Below are positions 43,693 to 52,631 of a stretch of 64,000 nucleotides of DNA, in pieces (the stretch's first letter is position 1; each line of letters opens with the position of its first letter). The DNA is taken from positions 5,508,001 to 5,572,000 of the forward strand of contig NC_057319.1 in assembly GCF_000687475.1 (NCBI RefSeq). The letters are read 5' to 3'. A program made the translations under genes and the position numbers. This stretch comes from Ustilaginoidea virens. Taxonomy: Eukaryota; Ascomycota; Sordariomycetes; Hypocreales; Clavicipitaceae. The notes beneath the pieces are model-generated. The model saw nothing but the letters and a program-made list of their open reading frames with translations. It was not told where the DNA came from and ran no database searches.

Positions 43693-45561
43693 ATGCGTCT
43701 TTCCTTGCTGGCGGCCTTGGCCGCCGCCGTCCCGGGAACCGCCGCCGTCGGCCCCAAGAGATTCAATACCCTCCCCCCGGTGCCCAAGGATGACATCCCC
43801 AGGGATGGCGTCTTCCGCGTGTCCTTCAAGGCGGCCGCCCGGATCAACATCTACAACGGCACCTTCCAGCAGCTCATCGACCACGACAACCCGTCCCTCG
43901 GCACCTTCACCCAGCGGTACTGGTACAACGCCGACTTCTACACGGCGCCCGGGTCGCCCGTCGTCCTCCTCGCGCCGACAGAGAGCTCCGGAGAGCTCGC
44001 GCGGGGCTACGTCACCAACGCCACGCTGCCCGGCGCCTTCGCCCAGACCAACGGCGGCGCCGCCATCGTCCTGGAGCACCGCTACTTCGGCACGTCGTCG
44101 CCGTACCAGGACCTGACGACCCAGACGCTGCAGTACCTCACCGTCGACCAGGCCATCCGGGACGTGGTCCGCTTTGCCCGCCACGTCGAGCTGCCCTTTG
44201 ACCCGAGCGGCTCGTCCCGGCCGGACAAGGCGCCCTGGATCCTGACGGGCTGCTCCTACTCCGGCGCCCTGGCCGCGTGGATCGCCCGCCTGGCCCCCGG
44301 CACCTTCTGGGCCTACCACTGCAGCAGCGCCGTCGTCCAGGCCGTCGGCGACTTCTGGCAGTACTTCGCGCCGGTGGAGGAGGCCATGCCGAGGAACTGC
44401 AGCGCCGACGTGAAGAGGATCAGCGCCCATCTGCAGCGGGAGCTCACCACCAGGCCCGAGGGCGCGAGGCGGCGGCTCAAGGACTCCTTCGGCCTGGGGG
44501 AGCTGCAGGACGACGACTTTGTCTTTGCGACCATGTACCCGTTGGGCTGGTGGCAGCAGCAGCAGTTCTACTCGGGGTACGGGGGGTTGTTCCAAATGTG
44601 CGACTGGATCGAGGTGAGTGGGTTTGGGGGGGGACGTAACGCTTCTCTTTCTTCTCCGTATTCTTGGTCGAGGTTCGCAAGGTGCTAATGGAGAGGGGGG
44701 GTGGTGCAGGGATTCTGGCCGGGTTCGGGCAAGACCCAGCCTGTCGGGGCCAAGGGCGTGGGATTGTCGCCGGCGTTGGAGAACTTCGCCAAGTATTTCA
44801 GGGAGGTGTTCCTCTCGGGAGAGGGAGGTATGTCTCTAACAAGACGAGGCCCCAAGAGCCTTTCATCAGCTCGGCTTGGCTTGCTGACCATGGCAGCTTG
44901 CGCCAAAGCGTCAAGCGTAAGCTGCTACGACTCGCATAATGTCCAGAACTACGCTTACACCAACACCTCGGCCGGTAACTCGGACCGGGCATGGGAGTGG
45001 ATGTTGTGCAACGAGGCGTGAGTTCCCCCTCCCTTCTCTCCCCCTTTCTCCTATTTCTGCAGGGAGAGAATCGAAGAAAAGAGCACAAGAAAAAAGGAGT
45101 CGGTGGCTCATGAGTGCTGTAGCCTCGAGTTTTGGCAAGACGGCTCCCCTCATTCCACCGTCGGATTCCCACCGCCTCTGCTCAACGTAGAGTATTTCCG
45201 TCGCCAGTGCCCCTTGTACTTCCCCAGCGTCAACAACTACGTGGTCGGCATGGAAAAGGGCGTCCGAGCGGAAGACGTCAACCGCCGAACGGGGGGATGG
45301 GACAGCGTCGGTCCCAAGCGACTCATCTGGGTCAATGGCGAGTGGGACCCGTGGCGACCGGCGACCGTCTCGAGCAAGTATCGCCCCGGCGGTCAGTTCA
45401 GGGGCGACAAAGACCGGCCTGTGTTTATTGTCCCCCAGGGAAGCCATTGCAATGACTACGTGTTGGAGAACGGCGAGGTGAATGAGGGCGTGAAGAAGAT
45501 TATTGATGCCGAGCTTGCCGTTATGAAACGATGGGTGCGCAAGTTTTATGACAGGAGGTAA
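43693..45561 (+). CDS. Secreted serine peptidase, family S28 (Pro-X carboxypeptidase/DPP2 type)
   Basis: Four exons, 43693-44613, 44710-44827, 44897-45017 and 45123-45561, give 532 residues. Introns of 96, 69 and 105 bp have GTGAGT, GTATGT and GTGAGT donors, and phases agree. A signal peptide (MRLSLLAALAAAVPGTAA) starts the protein. Then come FNQ-type features: YNGTFQQLIDHDNPSLGTF, RYWYNADFY, VLEHRYFGTSSPY, YLTVDQAIRD and the nucleophile motif GCSYSG (Ser188). The catalytic Asp lies in WVNGEWDPW and the His in GSHCND near the C-terminus. All expected motifs are present and the length fits the fungal family. It is predicted to be secreted or vacuolar, cleaving after proline or removing N-terminal dipeptides at acidic pH. 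It is convergent with the steroid reductase-like gene. Confidence 0.92.
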
Positions 45562-45928
45562 GGGTCGAGGCATGGCGAGAAAGAGAGGGGAGGTGGTGCG
45601 AGCGTGACGCTTGCATGCGTGTGGAGGCTGCTGGGTTGTCGGTTGCGTCGGCTGCGTCGGCTTCGTCGGCTGCTGCATGGCAGGAAATCGTGCAAGGACG
45701 AGGGAAAGAAAGACGGGGGTATGCTTTGTGTGGGGATCGGAGCTGTTGGGACGCCGTCTCAGCGAGGCGGAAAGTCTAACAGGTGTATTCCGAGGTTCAG
45801 CGCGAACCGAGCTTTGAACTGGTGGTTTGGTGATTCCCAGTGATGAAACCGTCGAAGCCTCCAAAGGATTCCCACGGGCTCCCACGAGCTTCCAACGCCG
45901 GTCCAGAGTGCTCTCCAGAATCCACGGC
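45562..45928. other. Convergent 3' flanks
   Basis: A 367-bp spacer with short GTCGGCTGC-like repeats near 45640-45675. No gene or clear terminator is seen. Confidence 0.6.
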
Positions 45929-46925
45929 TCAGATAATCCCCGGAATCACCGCCCATTTCTTCCCAATCTTCTCCTGCCCAAACCTGTCAATGTACCATCT
46001 CTTGCCCTTCACTGCCCGCGGCAACATGGCAAACACCTCGTTCAACAGAAACGTCCACGCGGGCACACACCCCAAGCCCGCCGCAACCAGAAACCCCGAC
46101 CACTCGACCCACTCGCAGAGGTAATGCGCGTACAGGACGTACCGGAACAAGCCGGCCTGCGGGATCTGGTAATGCTTCTCCACGTTGACGGCTCCGCCTT
46201 TGGCGCGCTGCTGCCGGCGCTGCTCCGTCCTCCGGATCTCGCGCAGCTCCTCGTCGTGGAAGAAATTGGACGCAAGGCCGACGTAGAAGATGGCGATGCC
46301 CAGGACGAACTGCCCGGTCGACGACGCCCGGTCCCACGCCTCGGCCGTCGTGGGGCCATAGGCAGCCAGCCACCCGCCGATGCAGACGCCGTTCAGCACC
46401 TGGAAGCCGAGCGCCATCAGCGCGACGAGAACATGGATCGGCGACATGGAGGGCTGGATGAGCGGGAAGACAATGGCCCGGTAGACGTAGTGGATGACCT
46501 GTTTGTTGTGCGCCCGGGTCAGCACCGCCAACACTCGCCTCCCGCAGCTGGTCGCGGCCAACCGACTTACGAACAGGCCTGCCAAAACGCGATTCTGCCA
46601 TGGTAAATCATCGATTCCGTGCTGCTGCGGCAGCGTCTTCATCATGTAGAGCAGGGTCAGAAACCCGGGCGCCTCCATGGCCATCCAGCCGACACGACCG
46701 GGAAGATTGAGCCTGCTGTCCACTGACGTCTTGCCCATGCCATACCAGGAGAGCGGAATCTGCAAGAGCGAAATCTGCCACCGTGCCACGCCGTCAGCGT
46801 ACTCCGTCAACGACCTTTACACGTGGTGCTTCTCTGCGTACAATGGGATAGCTTATCCGGAAAGAAAGAAGTATGATCTCCCAGTTCTCCCGGGTAGGGG
46901 GGAACCAACCCTCGAGGACGGCCAT
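45929..46925 (-). CDS. Steroid 5-alpha-reductase family membrane protein (3-oxo-5-alpha-steroid 4-dehydrogenase-like)
   Basis: Three exons, 46925-46842, 46774-46571 and 46498-45929, give 285 residues. Exon 1 reads MAVLEGWFPPTRENWEIILL. Exon 2 contributes WYGMGKTSVDSRLNLPGR and ends LAGLF. Exon 3 begins VIHYVYRAIVFPLIQPSMSP. The C-terminal domain has GGWLAAYGPTTAEAWD, FYVGLASNFFHDEELREIRR and WVEWSGFLVAAGLG, ending WYIDRFGQEKIGKKWAVIPG. Several hydrophobic segments fit the multi-pass ER membrane fold. Family members reduce a double bond with NADPH in steroids or related lipids; the substrate in fungi is not established. The 72-bp second intron is in frame and stop-free. For intron 1 the acceptor at 46775 was preferred to one 15 bp further on because of branch-point distance. 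The first-exon match to the family start supports ATG 46925. Confidence 0.9.
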
Positions 46926-47291
46926 GGAAGCAGAGTCGAATCGCAGCCGCTGAGAGTGGACGAGGCCAATTTGATGAAGCCTGAAGGAGTGTTGGGTGTC
47001 TTGGGTCGAAACAATAAAAAACTGGTGCCGGCAGCCACACGAGCTGTCCCACGAGCCAAGACTGTTAGGGCAGCTGACGGAGTACGTTGTCCGTGAATGG
47101 ACGAACAAGGTGTAGAATGGGATATTTTCATCTTGCAGAAACTGGAAGCCAGCCTTGTGGCGTACTTCTGTCCCCACCGAGCGAGGCTGGGCGCACATGA
47201 AGAACACTCGAAACATTTTTGTGTGTTTTCGTAACACCTTTGATAGATGAAACTTCTACACCGTCAGCTAGAATGAAACAGTCTTGCTATT

Positions 47292-47344
<53 letters not shown>

Positions 47345-47775
47345 AAAATACGAAAGATAATAATGATAATAATAAAATAAGAAAACACGCCCTCGCACAC
47401 TGCATTTCTCAAGGGCTTGTGTAGATGCTTAATCGGTACTGCAACGTCACCACATCATTGACATCACCATCACCATCATACCGATAGCATCATTCACACA
47501 GCGGCATTAGCAGCAGCATCATTAAACTCATAGTGCTGGCTCTTGTAACATTCACTATGCCTCGTATTTCGGTAATATCGTGCAGCACAGGGTCTCCTTC
47601 TTATCAACATAAAATGACCATTGCCGCATACGCCACTAGGAGGTATGCTCGATAAACAGAACCCCTTGGTTGGACGTCATGAGCCACCATCAACACCAAA
47701 CGCCATGCCCGTTCCGTCGATTTCGTAAACCTTGAACGCAAAATGCCTTCTCAGCCCCTGACCCAAATCTAGGCA
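46926..47775. other. Spacer with a 51-bp poly-A tract
   Basis: The left part is the upstream flank of the reductase-like gene. 47293-47343 is an uninterrupted A run followed by AATAAT-rich sequence to about 47385. CATCAC repeats lie near 47460-47480. No gene is seen. Confidence 0.6.
47293..47343. repeat. Homopolymer of 51 A
   Basis: An uninterrupted poly-A run is followed by AAACAAAATACG and AATAATGATAATAATAA. It may be a retroposed poly-A tail or a simple homopolymer; its length is probably unreliable in the assembly. Confidence 0.8.
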
Positions 47776-50394
47776 TTACATCACCACGCAATCTCTTTCG
47801 CGGCTGCCGCTCCCCTGGCTCACTGGTTGTCTTCTATATGGCTGATTCATTGATTGTCTTTGGCCGAGAGCATGCTGCCCACTCTGGCCGCTGTTGCTCC
47901 CCGCGTCGCTCATTCTCGCCGTACTTGTCGAGTCGGCGGTGCTAATTTGCGACCGATTCGGGTGTCCCATTGACGGCACGTATGCGGGGTCCTGTGCAGC
48001 CTGCTCGTAAGACGGCGGCGCATCTTGCTCGTTTGAATCCGCGCGACGCGTGACGCCTGGCCGACGAGGCGGAACAAGAGGTCGGACCTGTTGTTGCTGG
48101 GCCACTGGCGGCTGCTGCGATAATATCGGCTGTCGCGAACATTGAATGCCTCCTGTCGCAGGGGAAACAGCGACGTTGCTTGAGCTCTCTCGTTCCGAAA
48201 TTATGCCAGAGGTTTGAGATACCCGCCTGCGATCTCTGTTCACTGGAGTTGGCCGGTGTCCCTGTTGCTCAATGTACTGTTCAGACAGGATGCTCTCGCG
48301 TTGCCGGCGGGATTGCTCTTCTCGATGTCTCTGATCCTCTTCCTCTTGTAGTTGCAAAGCGAGTGCCAGATCCCTATCTTCTTGTTCGTGCTGCGAAAGT
48401 CCTGCTTCATTCACAAGGTGCTGTACATCCCTGCCAGTGGACACGTTGCGATTGCTCAGCCCAGCTTCGGCGCTCGAATCCACAACTCTGAAGTCTCCGG
48501 AGAGATACTCCGTGTTCTCTCCGTTCACATCAACCAGGCTCTCCCAAACAACTTGATCATGAGTGCCATACCCAGCATCAGTGACCAAGCTCAGCAGCTG
48601 CAAGGTCTGCGGGTGGCAGTACAGGGTGCTGAAATGGTCGTTTCGGAACAAGATCGCAAAGGTGCCCGGCCGCATTGCTTTTCCTATCACTTCAATGCCC
48701 CATGATGTCAACTGCGTCGCAGAAGAATCCAAAAACATCTTGATAGTTACAATGTCCTGATAAAGCTGCTGTTCGTCTTCGGTCAGTCCGTCATCGCTGG
48801 ACAGCGTCTGCTCCAGTTCTTCTTCACGAAATAGCAGCCTTTGCACGTCTTCGTACGATGCAGCTTGCCTCTCCATAGCAGAGTAGGCGGCATCAGTTTG
48901 CGCTGGAAGCCACCCATGTATCAGTGGAATAGAAAATGTGGCATAGAGACGCATCTCCATGGTGTTTTCAAACGTCCCTGGAATCAGGCTACCACGCTCT
49001 CCAAGGTCCAGATGTGTCAGGGTTGTTCGGTTGTACGCGTCGACCATCTCGGGCGTAGGAATGAATCGGGGATTCACATTCATGCCGGTGTGTAAGCTTT
49101 GCAGAAAGACGTACAAATCAGACACGTCGGGAAGGGCATCCTCGAAATTCGTCCGCCTCGGGGACATGAGTTCGTCAAATACGGCCTTGAGCAGCAAATC
49201 CAAGCTAATCTGCTCTCGCGACCTTAGCACCTCCACCAAGGAAGTCTCCAGGCTGTTTGCGGGGGTCGTCATTGTCAAGGCGTTGACTAGCGCGACGAGA
49301 GGACACGGTCCATTTCTGTTTTGGATCAGAATGGGAGACGTGCGAGGATTCTTGTCCGACGTCAAATCATGCCAGTGGATAATTTTCACTTGGTATGTTT
49401 CTGTTTTTGCATCAACAGGCGGCCTCGAAGGAACCCATTTTCGCTGCAAGCCCGTGGACCTAGAGGGCAGTGGCGGTCTTTCATCCGGAGCTTCATCACT
49501 GTTGGCTCCCTTCGACGGGCCTGAAGACGAAGCAGCGTCTACCGGACTCCAGCCATCAATTTGAGAAGCTCGACCAACAATGGGGATTTTCTCCTTCCCC
49601 TTGGCGGATGCTCCCAAGTCATCCCAGACGTTTTGCTCGTCCAGCAAATCGGTCGACATTGCGGTGACTGGGGAACTGAGAACAAAGTTTTCTCCGCCAG
49701 AGCGAGTTTCTTCTCTCCACGCTGATCTGTCGTCCACCTCGGGTTGTAGCGATACTAAGTCTGCCGGTCGGGGTGCAAGGCTCGGCTGCAAAAGAACCGA
49801 TTTCTCGTCGTTGTTAGCTGCCCAAGGATCGCTTTCGATCCCCTCAGCAGTCACTGGCCTTGGTTGCGGGGTGGCTTGCCCCGTAGAAGGATTTTTTCCG
49901 TCGACAGGTGGCTGCCATGGGTTGGTGGTTGCTTGCGCCGTATCGTTCAGATCGAGCATGGAGAATGCGTCAGTCGTCGAGGCAGCGCTGGCTTGGCCAA
50001 CAGGCTTTCTTCTCAGAAAAGGATTTGTAGCCGATCTGCTCCCTCCTATCCTAGGAACTCCGGGTGTTTGTTCTGAGCTGTTGGCTTTGATATCGATCGA
50101 CGATTGCCGTCTGGCTTCGTCCCACACATTTTCGTCATCGTCTACAAGGCTATAGGGTTCGTTGGTCTGACCAGCTTTCAGCACCGCGGGATTATCATGT
50201 TGGTTCGGTGACGTGCGTATTGTGATAGAGCCGCTTCCCAGTGCTTCGACGTGCTCCCACGTACCTGCAATGGCGTCGTCAGGCCCTATTGTTTGTGAAG
50301 TCGATTGTTGCTGAGGCTGTTGTGGGGAGCTGGGGTGAACATTTCCGGCTGGGGTTGGAACATCTTTATCGTGGGATAGGTCTTGAGGCGCCAT
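47776..50394 (-). CDS. MINDY-type deubiquitinase (DUF544) with C-terminal CaaX box
   Basis: A single exon gives 872 residues. A long disordered N-terminus precedes the catalytic domain (about residues 330-640): YQVKIIHWHDL, LIQNRNGPCPLVALVNAL with nucleophile Cys364 and preceding Gln, SPRRTNFEDALPDVSDLYVF, PLIHGWLPA, and the His motif FRNDHFSTLY (His587). This is the MINDY-1/2 pattern (yeast Miy1), deubiquitinases that prefer K48-linked chains. Downstream is a Gln/Arg-rich helix (LALALQLQEEEDQRHREEQ), which resembles ubiquitin-interacting motifs (ALxLQ), then a disordered Pro/Gln/Ser tail. The protein ends DCVVM, a CaaX box whose final Met favours farnesylation, implying membrane attachment. 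The catalytic set is complete. Confidence 0.93.
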   Translation of the reverse strand: MAPQDLSHDKDVPTPAGNVHPSSPQQPQQQSTSQTIGPDDAIAGTWEHVEALGSGSITIRTSPNQHDNPAVLKAGQTNEPYSLVDDDENVWDEARRQSSIDIKANSSEQTPGVPRIGGSRSATNPFLRRKPVGQASAASTTDAFSMLDLNDTAQATTNPWQPPVDGKNPSTGQATPQPRPVTAEGIESDPWAANNDEKSVLLQPSLAPRPADLVSLQPEVDDRSAWREETRSGGENFVLSSPVTAMSTDLLDEQNVWDDLGASAKGKEKIPIVGRASQIDGWSPVDAASSSGPSKGANSDEAPDERPPLPSRSTGLQRKWVPSRPPVDAKTETYQVKIIHWHDLTSDKNPRTSPILIQNRNGPCPLVALVNALTMTTPANSLETSLVEVLRSREQISLDLLLKAVFDELMSPRRTNFEDALPDVSDLYVFLQSLHTGMNVNPRFIPTPEMVDAYNRTTLTHLDLGERGSLIPGTFENTMEMRLYATFSIPLIHGWLPAQTDAAYSAMERQAASYEDVQRLLFREEELEQTLSSDDGLTEDEQQLYQDIVTIKMFLDSSATQLTSWGIEVIGKAMRPGTFAILFRNDHFSTLYCHPQTLQLLSLVTDAGYGTHDQVVWESLVDVNGENTEYLSGDFRVVDSSAEAGLSNRNVSTGRDVQHLVNEAGLSQHEQEDRDLALALQLQEEEDQRHREEQSRRQRESILSEQYIEQQGHRPTPVNRDRRRVSQTSGIISERESSSNVAVSPATGGIQCSRQPILSQQPPVAQQQQVRPLVPPRRPGVTRRADSNEQDAPPSYEQAAQDPAYVPSMGHPNRSQISTADSTSTARMSDAGSNSGQSGQHALGQRQSMNQPYRRQPVSQGSGSRERDCVVM

Positions 50395-51686
50395 GATGCC
50401 GGGAGGGCACGACTGGATCCGTGCCCGTTTCAGTGAGAGTAGTGGTGATGCTCGAATGGCCTCGCATCAGCTTGCAAAGAAGTGATGAAGCAACTGTGCT
50501 CACCTAAGTGGCGAATTGAATGGTGATGTAAGCGGCGAGCAGTGGGGCATTTAAGGTTTGTGCCTGTGGGTGCCTGGGAAGTCACCACCGAAAGGAGGTT
50601 GGGAGAATGAAAAGTTTAGGCCGAATTTCTGTCGAGCCTCTGGGCAAGTTCAAAGGTACGTATGTAGCGAATATTTCCGTTTGCCGGGGCAGAATCATGT
50701 TGAAAAGACGACGCTTGGGAAAGAGATGGGAATCGGCTGGGAGCGGCGGGGTTTGTTTGCTCAGCTGCTAGCACAGCCTGTCACTTGGTGTGGCGCTGTG
50801 GCTTGGCAGGTACCTGGTACCTAGGTACCTACCTAAGTCAAGCGGGTTGGGTGACTTCATGTTGGGTCCGGTTTTCGTTTGCCGCGTTTGCCATGGTGGC
50901 GACAAAAACCATAGCCGTTGACGACGTCTCAACGAGGCAATATCAAGATCCATCGGAACGTGCGGGGTACAGTTTGTCTCGTCCCCTATTCAAAAAGCTG
51001 ATTGCTAAGCGCAATTTAGATTGTGGCAACGTACGCCCGAATGGTTAATAGGGGCCGGACACGCGTCTCATCGATCCTACCAACGCATCTCGCCGGTACT
51101 GTTGAAGGGGAACGTCACGTCACAACTGTTCGACCGCCACACATGCGCGTACGCGGAAGCGGAAACATGGTTGAATGATTCGATTCTATCACAGAACATG
51201 GCTTTGCTGGTACTGTGGGATCATTTCGTGGAATGACTTCGCAGAATTACTCCAGTTTAGGTGAAACCCTGTACCGAGTTTGGAGGCTCAGCAACGGATC
51301 CAAAATAGCTGACAGGATTTCCAACACAAGTCCACGTATCAGCCACCCGTTTGTGCTGAAGTTCCGACAATAGGCTAGATCGGTGATGGATCGTCCTCAA
51401 GGTTTAGAATCAGAAGCAGCTCCTTGGTTTGATGGGCCTACCCCATAGCCTCTCGGTTCCATGCTAGAGCACTCTCATCCATCACGGCGAACACAACATG
51501 ATACGCACTATTGGAAACGTCCTGCACGTTGGGTGTGCATCGCGGCTTATCGAGTTACCTAGAACAGATGTTAACGTCATCTCCTACCCCTGGCAAGCTC
51601 GTCATCATCCTCGCTTTATATTTCATGGCCAAGGAACGCCACATTCCCCCGTATTCGAAAGCCACTTACTAGCCAAGATATATCAA
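50395..51686. other. Intergenic, promoter side of the MINDY gene
   Basis: A GGTACCTGGTACCTAGGTACC cluster lies at about 50808-50835. Composition falls toward 50% GC beyond 50900 with no credible frame. Confidence 0.55.
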
Positions 51687-52631
51687 CTAGCTGGATGAAA
51701 ATATCCAAAAGGGCAGAGCCAAGGCTATGGCAACAAGCAACGTTGGAACTTGAATCGCGCCGGGTGCAGCAGCAGCTTTTGTCGTCGCAGTCGGGCTGGG
51801 GCTGTTGCCGCCGTTGCCGCCACCCCCATTGGGTCCAGATGTTGGCAAAGGCGTGATGGGATCGCCCGTCTGTTGAATGGTGGCCTGTTGCGAGCTAGAC
51901 TGGTCAACTACCGTCAAGGAGTATTTGGTTGCTTGGCTGGCAACGGAAGCAGAGGCTCTCCCGCCACCATCGCCGCCTCCAGTCCCCCGGGACCGACATG
52001 TCAACTGAGGTAACAGACAGATTTCCCCGGCATCGCAGTATTTGCCGTTGTGGCAGCACACGGCTCCCTTGGGCATGCAGCCTTTGTCGCAGGGATCTTC
52101 AGAAGATAGACATTGCCCGCCACTCTCGCTGCCGCTGCCGCTGCCGCTGCTGGAGCCGGAGTCGGAGCCGGAGCCTGCGATGCACCCTCCGTTACCATCA
52201 CACCTGGTACCCGATTTGCAGTACATGCCGTCACTGCAGCAGTCGGCTCCCGAGGGCATGCATTTGTTCATGCAAGAGGTGTACCCAGTACCGCAACCTC
52301 CAGTCGGTCCCTTGTTACAGACTTTGCCAATTTGGCAGCACCCCTCGTGAATGTCGTCGCACACGGTCCCGGCCGTGCACCATCCACTCGTGGCACAGCA
52401 TCGTCCGCTGATGGGGATGCAGCCCGTATGGCAGGCAATTTGACCGATTCCGCAACTTCCAGCTCGCTTTTCCTCAAAGTACAGCGCGGATCCAAAGCCG
52501 GGGAGAAGCATTCGAGATGAGACGCCGCTTGCAGCTTGTTTTGGAATTGCTGCCAAGGCTGGCTCTGCCAAGACTGGCTCTGCCACTGCTGTGCTGGCAG
52601 CTGCCAAGAGCAGAATCAAGTGTGAATGCAT
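51687..52631 (-). CDS. Cys-rich, GPI-anchor-type cell-surface protein
   Basis: A single exon gives 314 residues from ATG 52631. This start places a signal peptide first (MHSHLILLLAAASTAVAEP); the longer frame upstream lacks one. The mature part has at least four short Cys modules with a CC-x(4-6)-C pattern: CCATSGWCTAGTVC, CCQIGKVC, CCSDGMYCKSGTRC and CCHNGKYCDAGEIC. These are separated by CGIGQIACHTGCIP-like and CGTGYTSCMNKCMP-like segments. A Gly/Ser linker (SGSDSGSSSGSGSGSES) divides the third and fourth modules. A Ser/Thr/Pro-rich stalk follows, then a hydrophobic tail (VPTLLVAIALALPFWIF) typical of GPI-anchor addition. The modules resemble fungal granulin-like surface proteins; the role may be wall binding, adhesion or effector-like. 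No catalytic motif is present. Confidence 0.85.
   Translation of the reverse strand: MHSHLILLLAAASTAVAEPVLAEPALAAIPKQAASGVSSRMLLPGFGSALYFEEKRAGSCGIGQIACHTGCIPISGRCCATSGWCTAGTVCDDIHEGCCQIGKVCNKGPTGGCGTGYTSCMNKCMPSGADCCSDGMYCKSGTRCDGNGGCIAGSGSDSGSSSGSGSGSESGGQCLSSEDPCDKGCMPKGAVCCHNGKYCDAGEICLLPQLTCRSRGTGGGDGGGRASASVASQATKYSLTVVDQSSSQQATIQQTGDPITPLPTSGPNGGGGNGGNSPSPTATTKAAAAPGAIQVPTLLVAIALALPFWIFSSS

Noticed and set aside
42924..44595. Long minus-strand frames opposite the S28 peptidase gene
   Set aside because: Val/Gly/Arg-rich antisense shadows of a real gene with all its catalytic motifs.
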